This document shows, piece by piece, positions 18,961 to 26,806 of a stretch of 38,348 nt of DNA (position 1 is its first letter; every line of letters begins with the position of its first letter). Origin of the DNA: Calothrix sp. MO_192.B10. Its GTDB lineage: Bacteria; Cyanobacteriota; Cyanobacteriia; Cyanobacteriales; Nostocaceae. The stretch covers positions 1-38,348 of the forward strand of contig JASJDS010000028.1 of assembly GCA_030065055.1 (NCBI GenBank), read 5' to 3'. The position numbers and the translations under genes were made by a program. A model generated the notes under the pieces. It was given only the letters and a program-made list of their open reading frames with translations, had not been told where the DNA came from and ran no database searches.

Positions 18961-19250
18961 CTCCTCAAGGGCGCACGCAATGCGCCCCTACTCCTAAACT
19001 CCGAACTCCGAACTCCCTATTTTCAAGCTAGTCCCCCATGAACGTTTGTACACAACCTGCCGATGAAAACAATTCCCTAACTCTGGGCGGGGAAACCCCG
19101 CCCCTACTCCTAAACTCCGAACTCCGAACTCCCTATTTTCAAGCTAGTCCCCCATGAACGTTTGTACACAACCTGCCGATGAAAATACCTCGACTGCGTC
19201 TCCCACACCTAAGCTGTCAACCATCAACTAACAACTAACAACTAACAACC
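18961..19250. repeat. Composite intergenic repeat, right arm (inverted, two modules)
   Basis: Read on the minus strand, this segment repeats the block order of 11410-11693: heptamers, AGCTTAGGTGTGGGAG, TTTTCATC, GACTAGCTTGAAAATAGG, then GTAGGGGCGCATTGCGTGCG and CCCTTGAGG. It holds two modules with an exact 116-bp offset (18985-19069 and 19101-19185). The modules include a CCGAACT heptamer run. No gene is seen. Confidence 0.75.
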
Positions 19251-19467
19251 ATTTTCAAGTTAGCCGTCAACCATTAACTATCAGGCGTTGCATAAATATG
19301 AATTTACCTCGCGCAAAGACGAGCCAGTGCGTTGGGCGGCTCCGCCGACTTGAAGCAACTGGCGTGCAAAGGCGCAAAGTTACAAAGAAAAATAAGGGTA
19401 ATTTTGACATATCATATCCTGATTCAGCAATGCCAACTATCAACCATCAACCATCAACCATAGACAC
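19251..19467. other. Spacer with dispersed GGCGTTGC repeat
   Basis: The stretch from 19283 to about 19385 is a member of the repeat family beginning GGCGTTGC and containing ATGAATTTACCTCGCGCAAAG, followed by a CAACCAT heptamer run near 19440-19460. No credible gene is present. Confidence 0.5.
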
Positions 19468-20745
19468 TTACAACTCCAAAACAAAAGGGGGAATTTCAAA
19501 TACAAATTCATCATCTACTGTCACTGTCACCCAGAATTTTTCATCCCAATTACCAATGACTTGAGCATAGAGAATGCCTTGACTAGTATCTGGTAATGAT
19601 TGTAAAAATAATTGCTGTGTTTCATCCTGTACCTCTAATTGCAAACTTCTGGGCATTTTCCCTTCTGGCTGAGAACCCAAAGCAATTAACAACATCCATT
19701 CTGAGTTTTGAGATATTTCCGATAATATCCATGTGATTGCATACAATCGCACACTGCCACTTGCACATTCTAAGTCACGGAAAGCACCCCGCGCTATGGC
19801 AGGAATATCAATTCCCTGTTGGTTTAACCCCCCTCGAATTTGTTCAAAACTTTCTGGTGAAGAGCGTAGTTGTGAGACTGCTGGTAATGGCATTAATATC
19901 CACCCCAACTCTTGGGCTACTGTATCTATTTGATTATTAAACCAAAGTCCAATATTTATCAAAGGTTGTAATGTGGAAGGAGTTGCAGATTTATACACCC
20001 AATTAATTAATTCTGGATTACTTAATAAACTTCTTCCTTCTGGGATGGTTAGTAATTCCCAAGGATACTGATTTTGTAGTTGAGATGTGAGTTTTATCAG
20101 CTTTTGTTGCAACAGCACCACATCATTTTCTATCACAGGTGTGGCTACAGGTAATTGAATGGCATTTGCATCTAAACAGCGCAAATTTAATAATAGAGCA
20201 TTAGCATCTGTATTGAACCATGTGTCAGGTATACTATATGTCCAATCTGAATCTATTTGTAATGGTTTTAATGCTTGGTAATGACAAAATTGTTCGTAGC
20301 TGATAAACCCCGATATAGCAACCCGTTCTTGTTCCTCTTCAACCTGCATTAACACATAAAAATTTGCTGTTAAATCAGGAATATCAAACACTGGAAAAGG
20401 AATTGAATGTTTATTCATGAAATGACTTGCAGTTAACAGGCAGATTTTAAAATCACCCACCCTAATATTACAAGCAGCACTGCATAAATTTGCATATGCA
20501 GGTTGCCAAATAGAAGCCGAATCAGTCTCTATCTCTAAATCTATTGCCCGCTCCTTCAACCATTCCTCAAATCCCAAAACCGCTAATGCACAAAGGTAAA
20601 CCTGCCAACGTTGTTGCGACAAGGGAATTGATTGACTCAAACGTGCAGCCTTTTGAAAATGCTGTGGTAATAATTCTGTTTCGGTTTCATTCAGAGAATC
20701 GAACAAATCAATAAAATCTAACTCTGGTGTCTGTTGATTATTCAT
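19468..20745 (-). CDS. DUF1822 family protein
   Basis: This 425-residue soluble protein has no signal peptide or membrane helix. Family-like blocks are an N-terminal helix region (LSQQRWQVYLCALAVLGFEE), LYAITWILSE near residue 335, and a beta-rich C-terminus (EDKFWVTVTVDDEFVFEIPP in approximate form). These fit DUF1822, a cyanobacterial family of unknown function that I recall being found next to divergent sigma-like and CHAT genes. The gene lies 144 bp after the sigma-like gene on the same strand, with a heptamer repeat filling the gap, and 519 bp before the CHAT-CHASE2 gene. A partner or anti-sigma-type role for the neighbouring sigma-like protein is possible but purely inferred from position. 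Confidence 0.75.
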   Translation of the reverse strand: MNNQQTPELDFIDLFDSLNETETELLPQHFQKAARLSQSIPLSQQRWQVYLCALAVLGFEEWLKERAIDLEIETDSASIWQPAYANLCSAACNIRVGDFKICLLTASHFMNKHSIPFPVFDIPDLTANFYVLMQVEEEQERVAISGFISYEQFCHYQALKPLQIDSDWTYSIPDTWFNTDANALLLNLRCLDANAIQLPVATPVIENDVVLLQQKLIKLTSQLQNQYPWELLTIPEGRSLLSNPELINWVYKSATPSTLQPLINIGLWFNNQIDTVAQELGWILMPLPAVSQLRSSPESFEQIRGGLNQQGIDIPAIARGAFRDLECASGSVRLYAITWILSEISQNSEWMLLIALGSQPEGKMPRSLQLEVQDETQQLFLQSLPDTSQGILYAQVIGNWDEKFWVTVTVDDEFVFEIPPFVLEL

Positions 20746-20811
20746 TAGTTGTTAGTTGTTGGTTATTGGTTGTTGGTTGTTGGTTGTTAGTTGTTAGTTG
20801 TTAGTTGTTAG
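20744..20811. repeat. GTTAGTT/GTTGGTT heptamer repeats
   Basis: About nine heptamers of GTTAGTT, GTTGGTT and related forms fill most of the gap upstream of the DUF1822 start codon. Confidence 0.8.
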
Positions 20812-20889
20812 AATAAACTTGGTTTGAAAAAAAAATCATATTGTTGTGGTTTTATACATGAAATCAATTTATTTTTTGTTTTGGTTAAA

Positions 20890-22293
20890 CTAAAAATCAC
20901 CTCTTTTATCTAAATAACGACATAAACGACGAGCCAATAAACTACATAAAGGTTGATTGCGTATAGGCTTTTTGGTTTCTGATTCAGCCTCTTGAATTAT
21001 GTTGTCAATTTGTTCATCTAAAATTACTTCAATCCTTTTGTCTAAAGTTTCTAATTGCTGAGAAGCTGTCAAATATTTGGCAGTTTCTAAAACGCGATCG
21101 CGCAAATTAATTAATAACCTTTGCCGAATATCAGCACGAAATTCATTCAACTTTACAAATCGTGTAACTTCATATTGCTTTTTAAACCCAATTTGAGAAG
21201 CAATTTGGCTCATTGGTTGACCTTGACAATGAAAAAGATGTAAGGCAGTAAGTAATGATTTTTCATTCTTATTCGCAGAAACTTTGCGTTGTAATTTAGA
21301 TGTAAAATCATCAATCACCTGGAAAATAGCTTGGTCTAAAGATTCAATAAACTGATTGTGATACAACTTCAAAAATTTTATTTGTTCTTCATCTTCTTGA
21401 GTCAATTGTGAACCTTCTACCATTGGTTGTATATCAGGTTGGTCAAAAGAAACTTCAGCAATATAACCCCCTTGTGATACAATTTTATACCGCCTTAATT
21501 TAGCAGCAATACCTTGCAACTGACTCAACAGTAATTCATGACTCATCACCCTCCCAGTACGATTTTTTAGGTCATCAGCAATGCGAGTTAACTGCTCAGA
21601 TGTTGGTGGCTGACAAGCTAATTTTATGCCTTGCATTCGTTGCCTTAAACGCTCTTGACGATAAACTGCATGGTAACTGATTAATAGTTCCCTTCTTTGC
21701 TTAATTTCCAAATCTACTGCATGATAAAAATCAGCAAAAATTCGTTGTAATTGCTGCGGACTTGTATCATTTAAAAGTGCCCAGTCACTAATGAGGAAGA
21801 CCCCATGCTGAAGCAGAAATTTCTTCAATTCTGGATGCTGTTTTACATAACGTTTTACCCAAGTATTCAGCCTTCCTTTATCGGGATGAAAGGTTTGTAA
21901 TAAACTTGTCGCTAAGGATTTATAGCCAGATTTTTTCTGTTGCTTTGGAGTCATCCAAAGAACTTCATCAGGTAATACAAATGGCAGTAAATCTACATTA
22001 CTAAAACCTTTGTTATTACCAAACTTAACTCCCAAATCCCAGCAAACTCGATCTATTTGGTGTGAAATATAACAGCGCAGACAAATTTCAGCTAAGTGTG
22101 ATTCTTCATTACTGCTTGTTTCCCCACCCCGACACATTTGTTGCCAAAGTTGGCGTACAATCTTGGAATCCTGAATTTCAGGATTGTTTGTAAATTGATT
22201 TTGAAAATAAGTTTGTGCAACACTAATGCTTTCAGTCTGGCGTTTATTGCTAAAATCTAATTTGACAAATTGCCAATAAGCTGATACAATCAC
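20890..22293 (-). CDS. Divergent sigma-70-like protein
   Basis: This is a 467-residue cytoplasmic protein. The segment at about residues 125-185 (LLQTFHPDKGRLNTWVKRYV, then FLISDWALLNDTSPQQLQRI) resembles sigma region 2 with its KG-x-x-x-TWV helix. The segment at about residues 360-415 (GQPMSQIASQIGFKKQYEVT, then RQRLLINLRDRV) resembles the helix-turn-helix of region 4. Similar proteins are found with DUF1822 genes in cyanobacteria. If it is a real sigma factor it would direct RNA polymerase to a small regulon, perhaps including the CHAT and haemagglutinin genes downstream. The start is GTG, with no clear Shine-Dalgarno sequence. The region 2 and 4 match is by eye, and promoter specificity cannot be predicted. 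A non-sigma DNA-binding protein remains possible. Confidence 0.55.
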   Translation of the reverse strand: MIVSAYWQFVKLDFSNKRQTESISVAQTYFQNQFTNNPEIQDSKIVRQLWQQMCRGGETSSNEESHLAEICLRCYISHQIDRVCWDLGVKFGNNKGFSNVDLLPFVLPDEVLWMTPKQQKKSGYKSLATSLLQTFHPDKGRLNTWVKRYVKQHPELKKFLLQHGVFLISDWALLNDTSPQQLQRIFADFYHAVDLEIKQRRELLISYHAVYRQERLRQRMQGIKLACQPPTSEQLTRIADDLKNRTGRVMSHELLLSQLQGIAAKLRRYKIVSQGGYIAEVSFDQPDIQPMVEGSQLTQEDEEQIKFLKLYHNQFIESLDQAIFQVIDDFTSKLQRKVSANKNEKSLLTALHLFHCQGQPMSQIASQIGFKKQYEVTRFVKLNEFRADIRQRLLINLRDRVLETAKYLTASQQLETLDKRIEVILDEQIDNIIQEAESETKKPIRNQPLCSLLARRLCRYLDKRGDF

Positions 22294-22560
22294 GACGGTA
22301 TTTTTACTGAAGAAATATAAATTACTCCAATTTTTTCACCTCATTTCAGGAAAAGCAATTTGTTTGGTTGATGCTTTGCTATTTCTTTAATATTTGTGGG
22401 GACTGAGTAAAATTAAATCGTAGGGCAAGCGATCGCTCCTGGGATATATAATATAAGATAGGCGATCGCTCGATGATTATCTCCGTTAAATTGTGGTGAT
22501 TTTAAGAGCGTGATTCTTCTAAAAATATGATCCAAAGGTGAATCAGGCTTCTATGTTTAA

Positions 22561-22974
22561 TTAAAAATTACCAAGTCCCCCACGTATGTTTGTCCACTCA
22601 TTAACATCAAAACCTGTTCTAAATCGACAGGCATAAGAATCACCATTAGCGCACCAATTATTCAGTGTTTGATTAGCTCGACGATATTCATAGCAGCTTT
22701 GTGAATATCCAGAAGAACACCTATTGCTAGCAGCTAATCCATAGTTATAAATTCTCATATATACCGAGGGATGACGTTGGGATTGTCTATATCTAGCTCT
22801 TCTCCTAGCATTTCTTCGTCGTATTGCTTGTTCGGCAATTTGATGGTAGATACTCTTGTTTTGTTTTTGTTGAGCATATTCACTAGTTTGAGAGTAATCT
22901 TTAGCACTAGCAACACCACTAGTTAAAACAATTGCAGTTAATGCAGCGCCCAAAATTGCAAAATGACGTTTCAT
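22561..22974 (-). CDS. Small exported cysteine-containing protein
   Basis: This 137-residue protein has a clear signal peptide (ILGAALTAIVLTSGVASA, cleavage near residue 24). The mature region begins with Gln/Lys-rich and then Arg-rich sequence (RRRNARRRARYRQSQR) and ends with a four-cysteine block: SNRCSSGYSQSCYEYRR, then NWCANGDSYACRFR. The cysteine pattern C-x6-C-x13-C-x6-C suggests two disulphides. A good AAGGAG stands 10 nt before the ATG. I do not recognise the family. The basic stretch could bind nucleic acid, cell wall or an acidic partner. It is not obviously part of the sigma-DUF1822 locus, although it lies on the same strand 267 bp upstream of it. Confidence 0.7.
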   Translation of the reverse strand: MKRHFAILGAALTAIVLTSGVASAKDYSQTSEYAQQKQNKSIYHQIAEQAIRRRNARRRARYRQSQRHPSVYMRIYNYGLAASNRCSSGYSQSCYEYRRANQTLNNWCANGDSYACRFRTGFDVNEWTNIRGGLGNF

Positions 22975-23226
22975 TATAATTTACTCCTTACAATGTGAGA
23001 CTTATTGATAGGTTATGGTGAGGCGAAAAACCGACTCTCATGGTGATTCAACGAAGAGGAATTGGGTTAAGGCATAACACTGTATTTCAATTTTCTAGCA
23101 AGACTTAATAACCAACAAAAATCATGCTACTTGTTTGTTAGTTTTACCTTATTGTGATAGTGAAATACCCTACCCAATATCAGAAAAATCAAGCACTCAT
23201 CTTTTATCTGGGATGATTAGTTCTGA

Positions 23227-23661
23227 TTAGATGTGACCTTGTTGACCAATCATATTAGCCATATCTACAACAATATTATGAGTTTGAATCTTGTCTCTAG
23301 TGTATGAGAAAGGATCTGATATATAAGCTGGTGGATTATACATAATGCCAAAATAAAGAGGTTGATCGTACCATTCCCCTATTCCTTGGTCTATAGCTCT
23401 ATAACCTCTTGAATACAAGTCGCCAGCTTGAGACATTAACCCATCAAGAGTCCAATTACCTATAAAAGAAGTTGTCCCTGGTATATCAGAATAAGTAGCA
23501 GACCAAGAACCATTAGTATAATTTACGTCAACTATATCAATCTTAAAACCAACTATTTGCCTTAAATCACCGATCAAATCATCAAAGCTATCATATTTTA
23601 ATTCGTGAGCTGTGTAGTTATGGAAGGATGTTAAGTTATGAGATGTGTATGTTAGTGACAT
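23227..23661 (-). CDS. Hypothetical protein
   Basis: This 144-residue protein is of no family I know. It is rich in aromatic residues, Asn and Gly, with alternating beta-type segments (IDIVDVNYTNGSWSATYSD, then SFIGNWTLDGLM) and the stretch YDQPLYFGIMYNPPAYISDP. No signal peptide or membrane helix is seen. The ATG at 23661 (MSLTYTSHNL) is preferred to a TTG four codons upstream. It is convergent with nothing and stands alone between two gaps. Base use is a little AT-richer than in the neighbouring genes. Confidence 0.55.
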   Translation of the reverse strand: MSLTYTSHNLTSFHNYTAHELKYDSFDDLIGDLRQIVGFKIDIVDVNYTNGSWSATYSDIPGTTSFIGNWTLDGLMSQAGDLYSRGYRAIDQGIGEWYDQPLYFGIMYNPPAYISDPFSYTRDKIQTHNIVVDMANMIGQQGHI

Positions 23662-23967
23662 AATTTTGTCCAAATTCTAATTCAACTACCTCCCTATATT
23701 TCTGAGGTGGGGTAACTTATGCAAATCAAGGGGAGTTGTAGTGAAAAATCTGCCCGTTAACGTAAATTAGACACCGGAAGTGGCTTCCCGTAGAGTAGAC
23801 ACAAAGTTTTGATTATAAGCAATTAGGCGAACTTGATATGATGAGAAAATAATTTTTGAGTGCAATCCGGAATGCTGTATTGAGGATTTGTAGCTCACAA
23901 TACAATAGACAGTTAGGCCAAAACAGCCTGCTGTCATTATGTATTAACCTTGCAAAGGAGAATAAGA
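23662..23967. other. Gap with possible leader hairpin before the next gene
   Basis: No gene is seen. A possible promoter for the plus-strand gene at 23968 consists of TTGAGG (23880-23885) and TACAAT (23901-23906) with a short 15-nt spacer. An imperfect hairpin, GACAG-TTAGGC with GCCTG-CTGTC, at 23908-23935 lies directly after it and would be at the 5' end of the transcript. The rest is AT-rich. Confidence 0.35.
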
Positions 23968-24330
23968 ATGAGCGAAAAATCCGTTGAGAAACAGTGCGTG
24001 GTTTCGTGCAAAGGTGCTCCAACCCGTGACTGGTACGCATGGAACAACTTGATGCCACCTAAACCCGACGATTTTCACGTCGTTGGCGAAGTAGAAGTCG
24101 GTAACCCAGGAATTGTGGCAAAGCTCTACCCAAGAGTACCACAAGGGATCAATCCTGAAATTCTCTTGATGAATCTAGTTCTGATTCAGCAGCCGGGAAT
24201 TTGGCCACAAATTGTTACCTGGATTCCGGCGCGGTACGACAAAGTTATCATGAACAGCATGTATAAGAGGGTCAACATATTCTGCGAAGATAATATTATC
24301 GCAGACATTGAGGTTGAAGATGTGCATTAG
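23968..24330 (+). CDS. Hypothetical protein
   Basis: This 120-residue soluble protein is preceded by a strong AAAGGAGA 9-16 nt upstream of the ATG at 23968; the longer TTG start at 23950 would be inside that site. It is rich in Pro, Trp and hydrophobic beta strands (DFHVVGEVEVGNPGIVAKLY, then EILLMNLVLIQ) and ends with an acidic tail (IIADIEVEDVH). Two cysteines lie near the start. I do not recognise the family. The good ribosome site and codon pattern support a real gene. It is followed by a MITE-like element and then a peptidoglycan enzyme. Confidence 0.6.
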   Translation: MSEKSVEKQCVVSCKGAPTRDWYAWNNLMPPKPDDFHVVGEVEVGNPGIVAKLYPRVPQGINPEILLMNLVLIQQPGIWPQIVTWIPARYDKVIMNSMYKRVNIFCEDNIIADIEVEDVH

Positions 24331-24462
24331 CATATAGACACCGATGACTGTTTACCCAGAGAGTGGTATCACCGTCGTGGGGTAACACTCTTATCGCTTT
24401 GCTCGCAGACACCCCATCCTTGAAGCTGACTTTTTACGTTATATGGAAAGTTATCCAAAAAC

Positions 24463-24627
24463 CTAGGGCGTGTTTTCTTTCCTCATTCGTAGGTTGGGTA
24501 GAACGAAGTGAAACCCAACTGGGTGTACGGAAAATGTTGGGTTACTCTGCGAGAAGCCCCTTCGGGTCTACGTTCGGAAACCCAACCTACAATTGATACT
24601 AATTTGGGGTTTGAAAACACGCCCTAG
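24463..24627. mobile_element. MITE-like element with 15-bp perfect terminal inverted repeats
   Basis: The ends CTAGGGCGTGTTTTC (24463-24477) and GAAAACACGCCCTAG (24613-24627) are perfect inverted repeats. The 165-bp body has no gene. It contains copies of the GTTGGGT/ACCCAAC palindrome (24489-24520 and 24536-24594). The outer CTAG could be a 4-bp target duplication. The short size and terminal repeats point to a non-autonomous insertion element. Confidence 0.65.
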
Positions 24628-24732
24628 CCCGGTTTGGGGGATGAGGTGGCGAGCAGTATAAAAATAAACTGGTAAAGTCCGTAATTTTTTGTATTATCCA
24701 ACACCATATAATTGCTATCAAGAGTAATCATA

Positions 24733-25368
24733 ATGACACAGACATATATATCAAAAGTCATCGTTGACTTATGGGAACAAGAAGTGACACTTGAATGGAC
24801 AGGACCAAATGCAGCAGCACAAAAAACAGGTCCTTACCACTGTACCCCTGGTGCAGGTATTTCCGGTGTCAATTGTGATCATGTTACAACCAGTAAAAGG
24901 AGTGGGACAAATTGCACTCCAAAAGGTGAATTTTCGGTGATTCGCCACGAACCTCATTTTAGCAAGTACCCAGAAGCGAAATGGGTAACACGTTTTCAAG
25001 ATGATTCCCGTGGAATTGCTCTTCATTATTATCCAACTGTTCCTGAATACCCTGCATCTCGTGGATGTGTTCGTATCGCCAGCTTAGAAGGAGCAAGATT
25101 AATTCATGACAACACAAAACCCGGACAATCAATTGTCAGGGTGCATGGAGAACTACGACCGAAATTCAGTCATATTTTAAAGCGTGGAGACACTGATCGA
25201 GATGTAAGAAAGGTTCAGCATCAGCTAGTTGATCAAGGATATAGTCTAAACGTTGATGGCGATTTTGGTCCGACAACCGAAGCAGTAGTTAAACAGTTTC
25301 AACAAGACAAGGGGCTTGTATCTGACGGAGTAATTGGTTCTCAAACCTACGGGGCACTTTTTGCGTAG
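24733..25368 (+). CDS. L,D-transpeptidase-like (YkuD) protein with peptidoglycan-binding domain
   Basis: This 211-residue protein has an N-terminal YkuD-type catalytic domain (residues 1 to about 135). The signature is GIALHYYPTVPEYPASRGCV with the nucleophilic cysteine in SRGCVRIAS; arginine replaces the usual histidine of SHGC. A C-terminal PG_binding_1 domain follows (about residues 147-211; RGDTDRDVRKVQHQLVDQG, NVDGDFGPTTEAVVKQFQ). YkuD enzymes crosslink peptidoglycan stems or attach proteins to them. No signal peptide is visible, which is odd for a cell-wall enzyme; it may use another export route or start further upstream. The ATG at 24733 was chosen over a TTG seven codons earlier. It is not clearly in an operon with its neighbours. 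Confidence 0.8.
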   Translation: MTQTYISKVIVDLWEQEVTLEWTGPNAAAQKTGPYHCTPGAGISGVNCDHVTTSKRSGTNCTPKGEFSVIRHEPHFSKYPEAKWVTRFQDDSRGIALHYYPTVPEYPASRGCVRIASLEGARLIHDNTKPGQSIVRVHGELRPKFSHILKRGDTDRDVRKVQHQLVDQGYSLNVDGDFGPTTEAVVKQFQQDKGLVSDGVIGSQTYGALFA

Positions 25369-25540
25369 TGGATGGAAACGACTGTCCGTTCGCTCATTTT
25401 TGAACCGAAAATTTAATTAAGCCTTACAAACCCCGATCGCTGTTTGAGGTTTAGTGATTTTGTGGTGAGAACCCCTCCCGTCAGCGCAAGCGATCGGGAG
25501 TCTTCTCGCTCCATTAAGATACAATAGGATAGTATTTTAG

Positions 25541-25546
25541 TATAAT
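25541..25546 (+). promoter_or_regulatory. Probable -10 box of the toxin-antitoxin pair
   Basis: TATAAT lies 12 nt before the antitoxin ATG, so the leader would be very short. No standard -35 box is seen at 16-18 nt. The surrounding 189-bp gap also holds a palindromic CGATCGCTGTTTG...AGCGATCGGG region around 25434-25498. Confidence 0.4.
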
Positions 25547-25557
25547 AAAGTCAGGCA

Positions 25558-25764
25558 ATGAAACAAATCCTTAAAAATGTTAAGGTATCAGAAATTCCTA
25601 AAATTATCGCTCAGTTAGGACTTTCTGGTGAACAAGAAGTTAATTTAACGATTGAAGAAGCTTCAGAAAATCTCTTGGCAATTATGGATAGAGTAGGCAA
25701 AAAAGCTCAAGACAAAGGATTGACAGAAGCTCAGTTAACAGAACTTCTAGCAGATGAATCATAA
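25558..25764 (+). CDS. Putative antitoxin of a PIN-domain toxin
   Basis: This 68-residue protein is acidic and helical, with a C-terminal EEASENLLAIMDRVGKKAQD segment and the end LTEAQLTELLADES. It overlaps the following PIN toxin gene by 11 nt, the usual layout of antitoxin-toxin pairs. The N-terminus (KNVKVSEIPKIIAQLGLSG) is beta-helix in character and could be the DNA-binding and dimer part. I cannot assign it to a named antitoxin family with certainty. A role in neutralising the toxin and repressing the pair is inferred from the layout. Confidence 0.7.
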   Translation: MKQILKNVKVSEIPKIIAQLGLSGEQEVNLTIEEASENLLAIMDRVGKKAQDKGLTEAQLTELLADES

Positions 25765-26170
25765 TCGAGTGGTTATAGATACTAATGTTTTTATTAGTGC
25801 TTTACTCAATCCAGAAGGAACACCCAGGAAAGTAATCAATATAGCAATAAGCCAATTTTTAATTCTCCAGAGTGAGGCAACTTATCAAGAATTGGAATCG
25901 AGAATAAGTAAAAAGAAATTTGATAAATATTTAGAAGAGAACGATAGATTCAAATTTTTGTTAGCAGTTAGAAATGAAAGCTTATTTATTGATATAGTTC
26001 ATCAAACGGAAATTTGTTCAGATTCAGATGATAATAAATTTTTGGAATTAGCCGTGTCTGGAAATGCAAGCTACATTATAACAGGCGACAAAGACCTTTT
26101 AATTCTTAATACTTATCAAGGAATCGCAATTATTACACCCGCCAATTTCCTGTCCATCGCCCAGGGATAA
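25754..26170 (+). CDS. PIN-domain toxin (COG1569-like ribonuclease)
   Basis: This is a 138-residue PIN-fold protein. The first acidic site is in VVIDTNVFISALLNP (Asp8), the next is a glutamate in SEATYQELESR, and the last acidic cluster is in CSDSDDNKFLELAVSG followed by YIITGDKDLL. All four expected acidic positions of a Mg-dependent PIN ribonuclease are therefore present, and the gene looks intact. PIN toxins cleave RNA until the antitoxin binds. It is coupled to the upstream small antitoxin gene by an 11-nt overlap. It is AT-rich, which fits transfer as a mobile cassette. Confidence 0.8.
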   Translation: MNHNRVVIDTNVFISALLNPEGTPRKVINIAISQFLILQSEATYQELESRISKKKFDKYLEENDRFKFLLAVRNESLFIDIVHQTEICSDSDDNKFLELAVSGNASYIITGDKDLLILNTYQGIAIITPANFLSIAQG

Positions 26171-26497
26171 GCTAGTGCGAACCTCTCCCTCAGCGCAAGC
26201 GTTAGACTCGATGATATTACGCCATAGGTTCTTTGCTCCACTTCAAACAGTCGAATATTTAACAGCCAAAGTTGTTATCCATCATTATATTTACCCAATA
26301 TGAACAATATAGTAGGTTGGGTGGAGCGGAGCGTAACCCAACACAGATATATTGGGAAAACATGGAGAATCTATCTAAAGTAGCCCAATCCATTATGGAA
26401 ATATTCTATTTTGGGATAATTGCACCTCATACTAAAAATTTTGAAGAGGATATTTTTTGGTTGAATTGGAAAATATTTTTCTAGTTTAAATAATGTC

Positions 26498-26621
26498 TGT
26501 TTTAATTCACATTTGTTGGGTTCCACTTCGTTTCACCCAACCTACGAGGAATTGCGATCTGTTTTAATTCACATTTGTTGGGTTCCACTTCGTTCCACCC
26601 AACCTACAGGGAATTGCGATC
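26498..26621. repeat. 62-bp tandem duplication of a GTTGGGT palindrome unit
   Basis: Two adjacent copies (26498-26559 and 26560-26621) each contain GTTGGGTTCCACTTCGTTYC followed by ACCCAACCTAC and GGAATTGCGATC. Each forms a 7-bp stem, GTTGGGT/ACCCAAC, with a 12-nt loop. A single related copy lies at 35652-35697. Confidence 0.8.
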
Positions 26622-26624
26622 CCA

Positions 26625-26776
26625 CTGAATGGAAGTATGAATTTACATTTTTCGAGATTATTGAAGAACGATTCTTTGCGCCTACCCTTCGGGAAGCCAC
26701 CTACTCTTCGAGAACGACTTCGTCGAACGGTGTCTAATGCGTTCTTTGCGCGAACTTAATTCATACTCCAATTCAG
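26625..26776. mobile_element. MITE-like element with 21-bp imperfect inverted ends
   Basis: CTGAATGGAAGTATGAATTT (26625 on) and the reverse complement of the end at 26756-26776 (CTGAATTGGAGTATGAATTA) agree at 18 of 21 positions. No gene lies between. The right end continues as GCAACGCC, matching the repeat family seen near 1954, 15709 and 19283 (GGCGTTGC, TGAAT, ATGAATTTA). The rest of the 26171-26806 gap holds another GTTGGGT palindrome at 26310-26345 and no credible gene. Confidence 0.6.
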
Positions 26777-26806
26777 CAACGCCCATATTTATACCTTTCC
26801 CCCTAT

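Noticed and set aside
23813-24144. Minus-strand open frames around the 120-residue gene
   Set aside because: They are antisense to a frame with a strong ribosome site, and have no motifs.
24363-24596. Open frame of 77 residues on the plus strand
   Set aside because: It is made mostly of the MITE and GTTGGGT palindromes.
26272-26737. Two short open frames (70 and 74 residues)
   Set aside because: They consist of dispersed palindromic repeats and MITE sequence, with no ribosome site or family resemblance.
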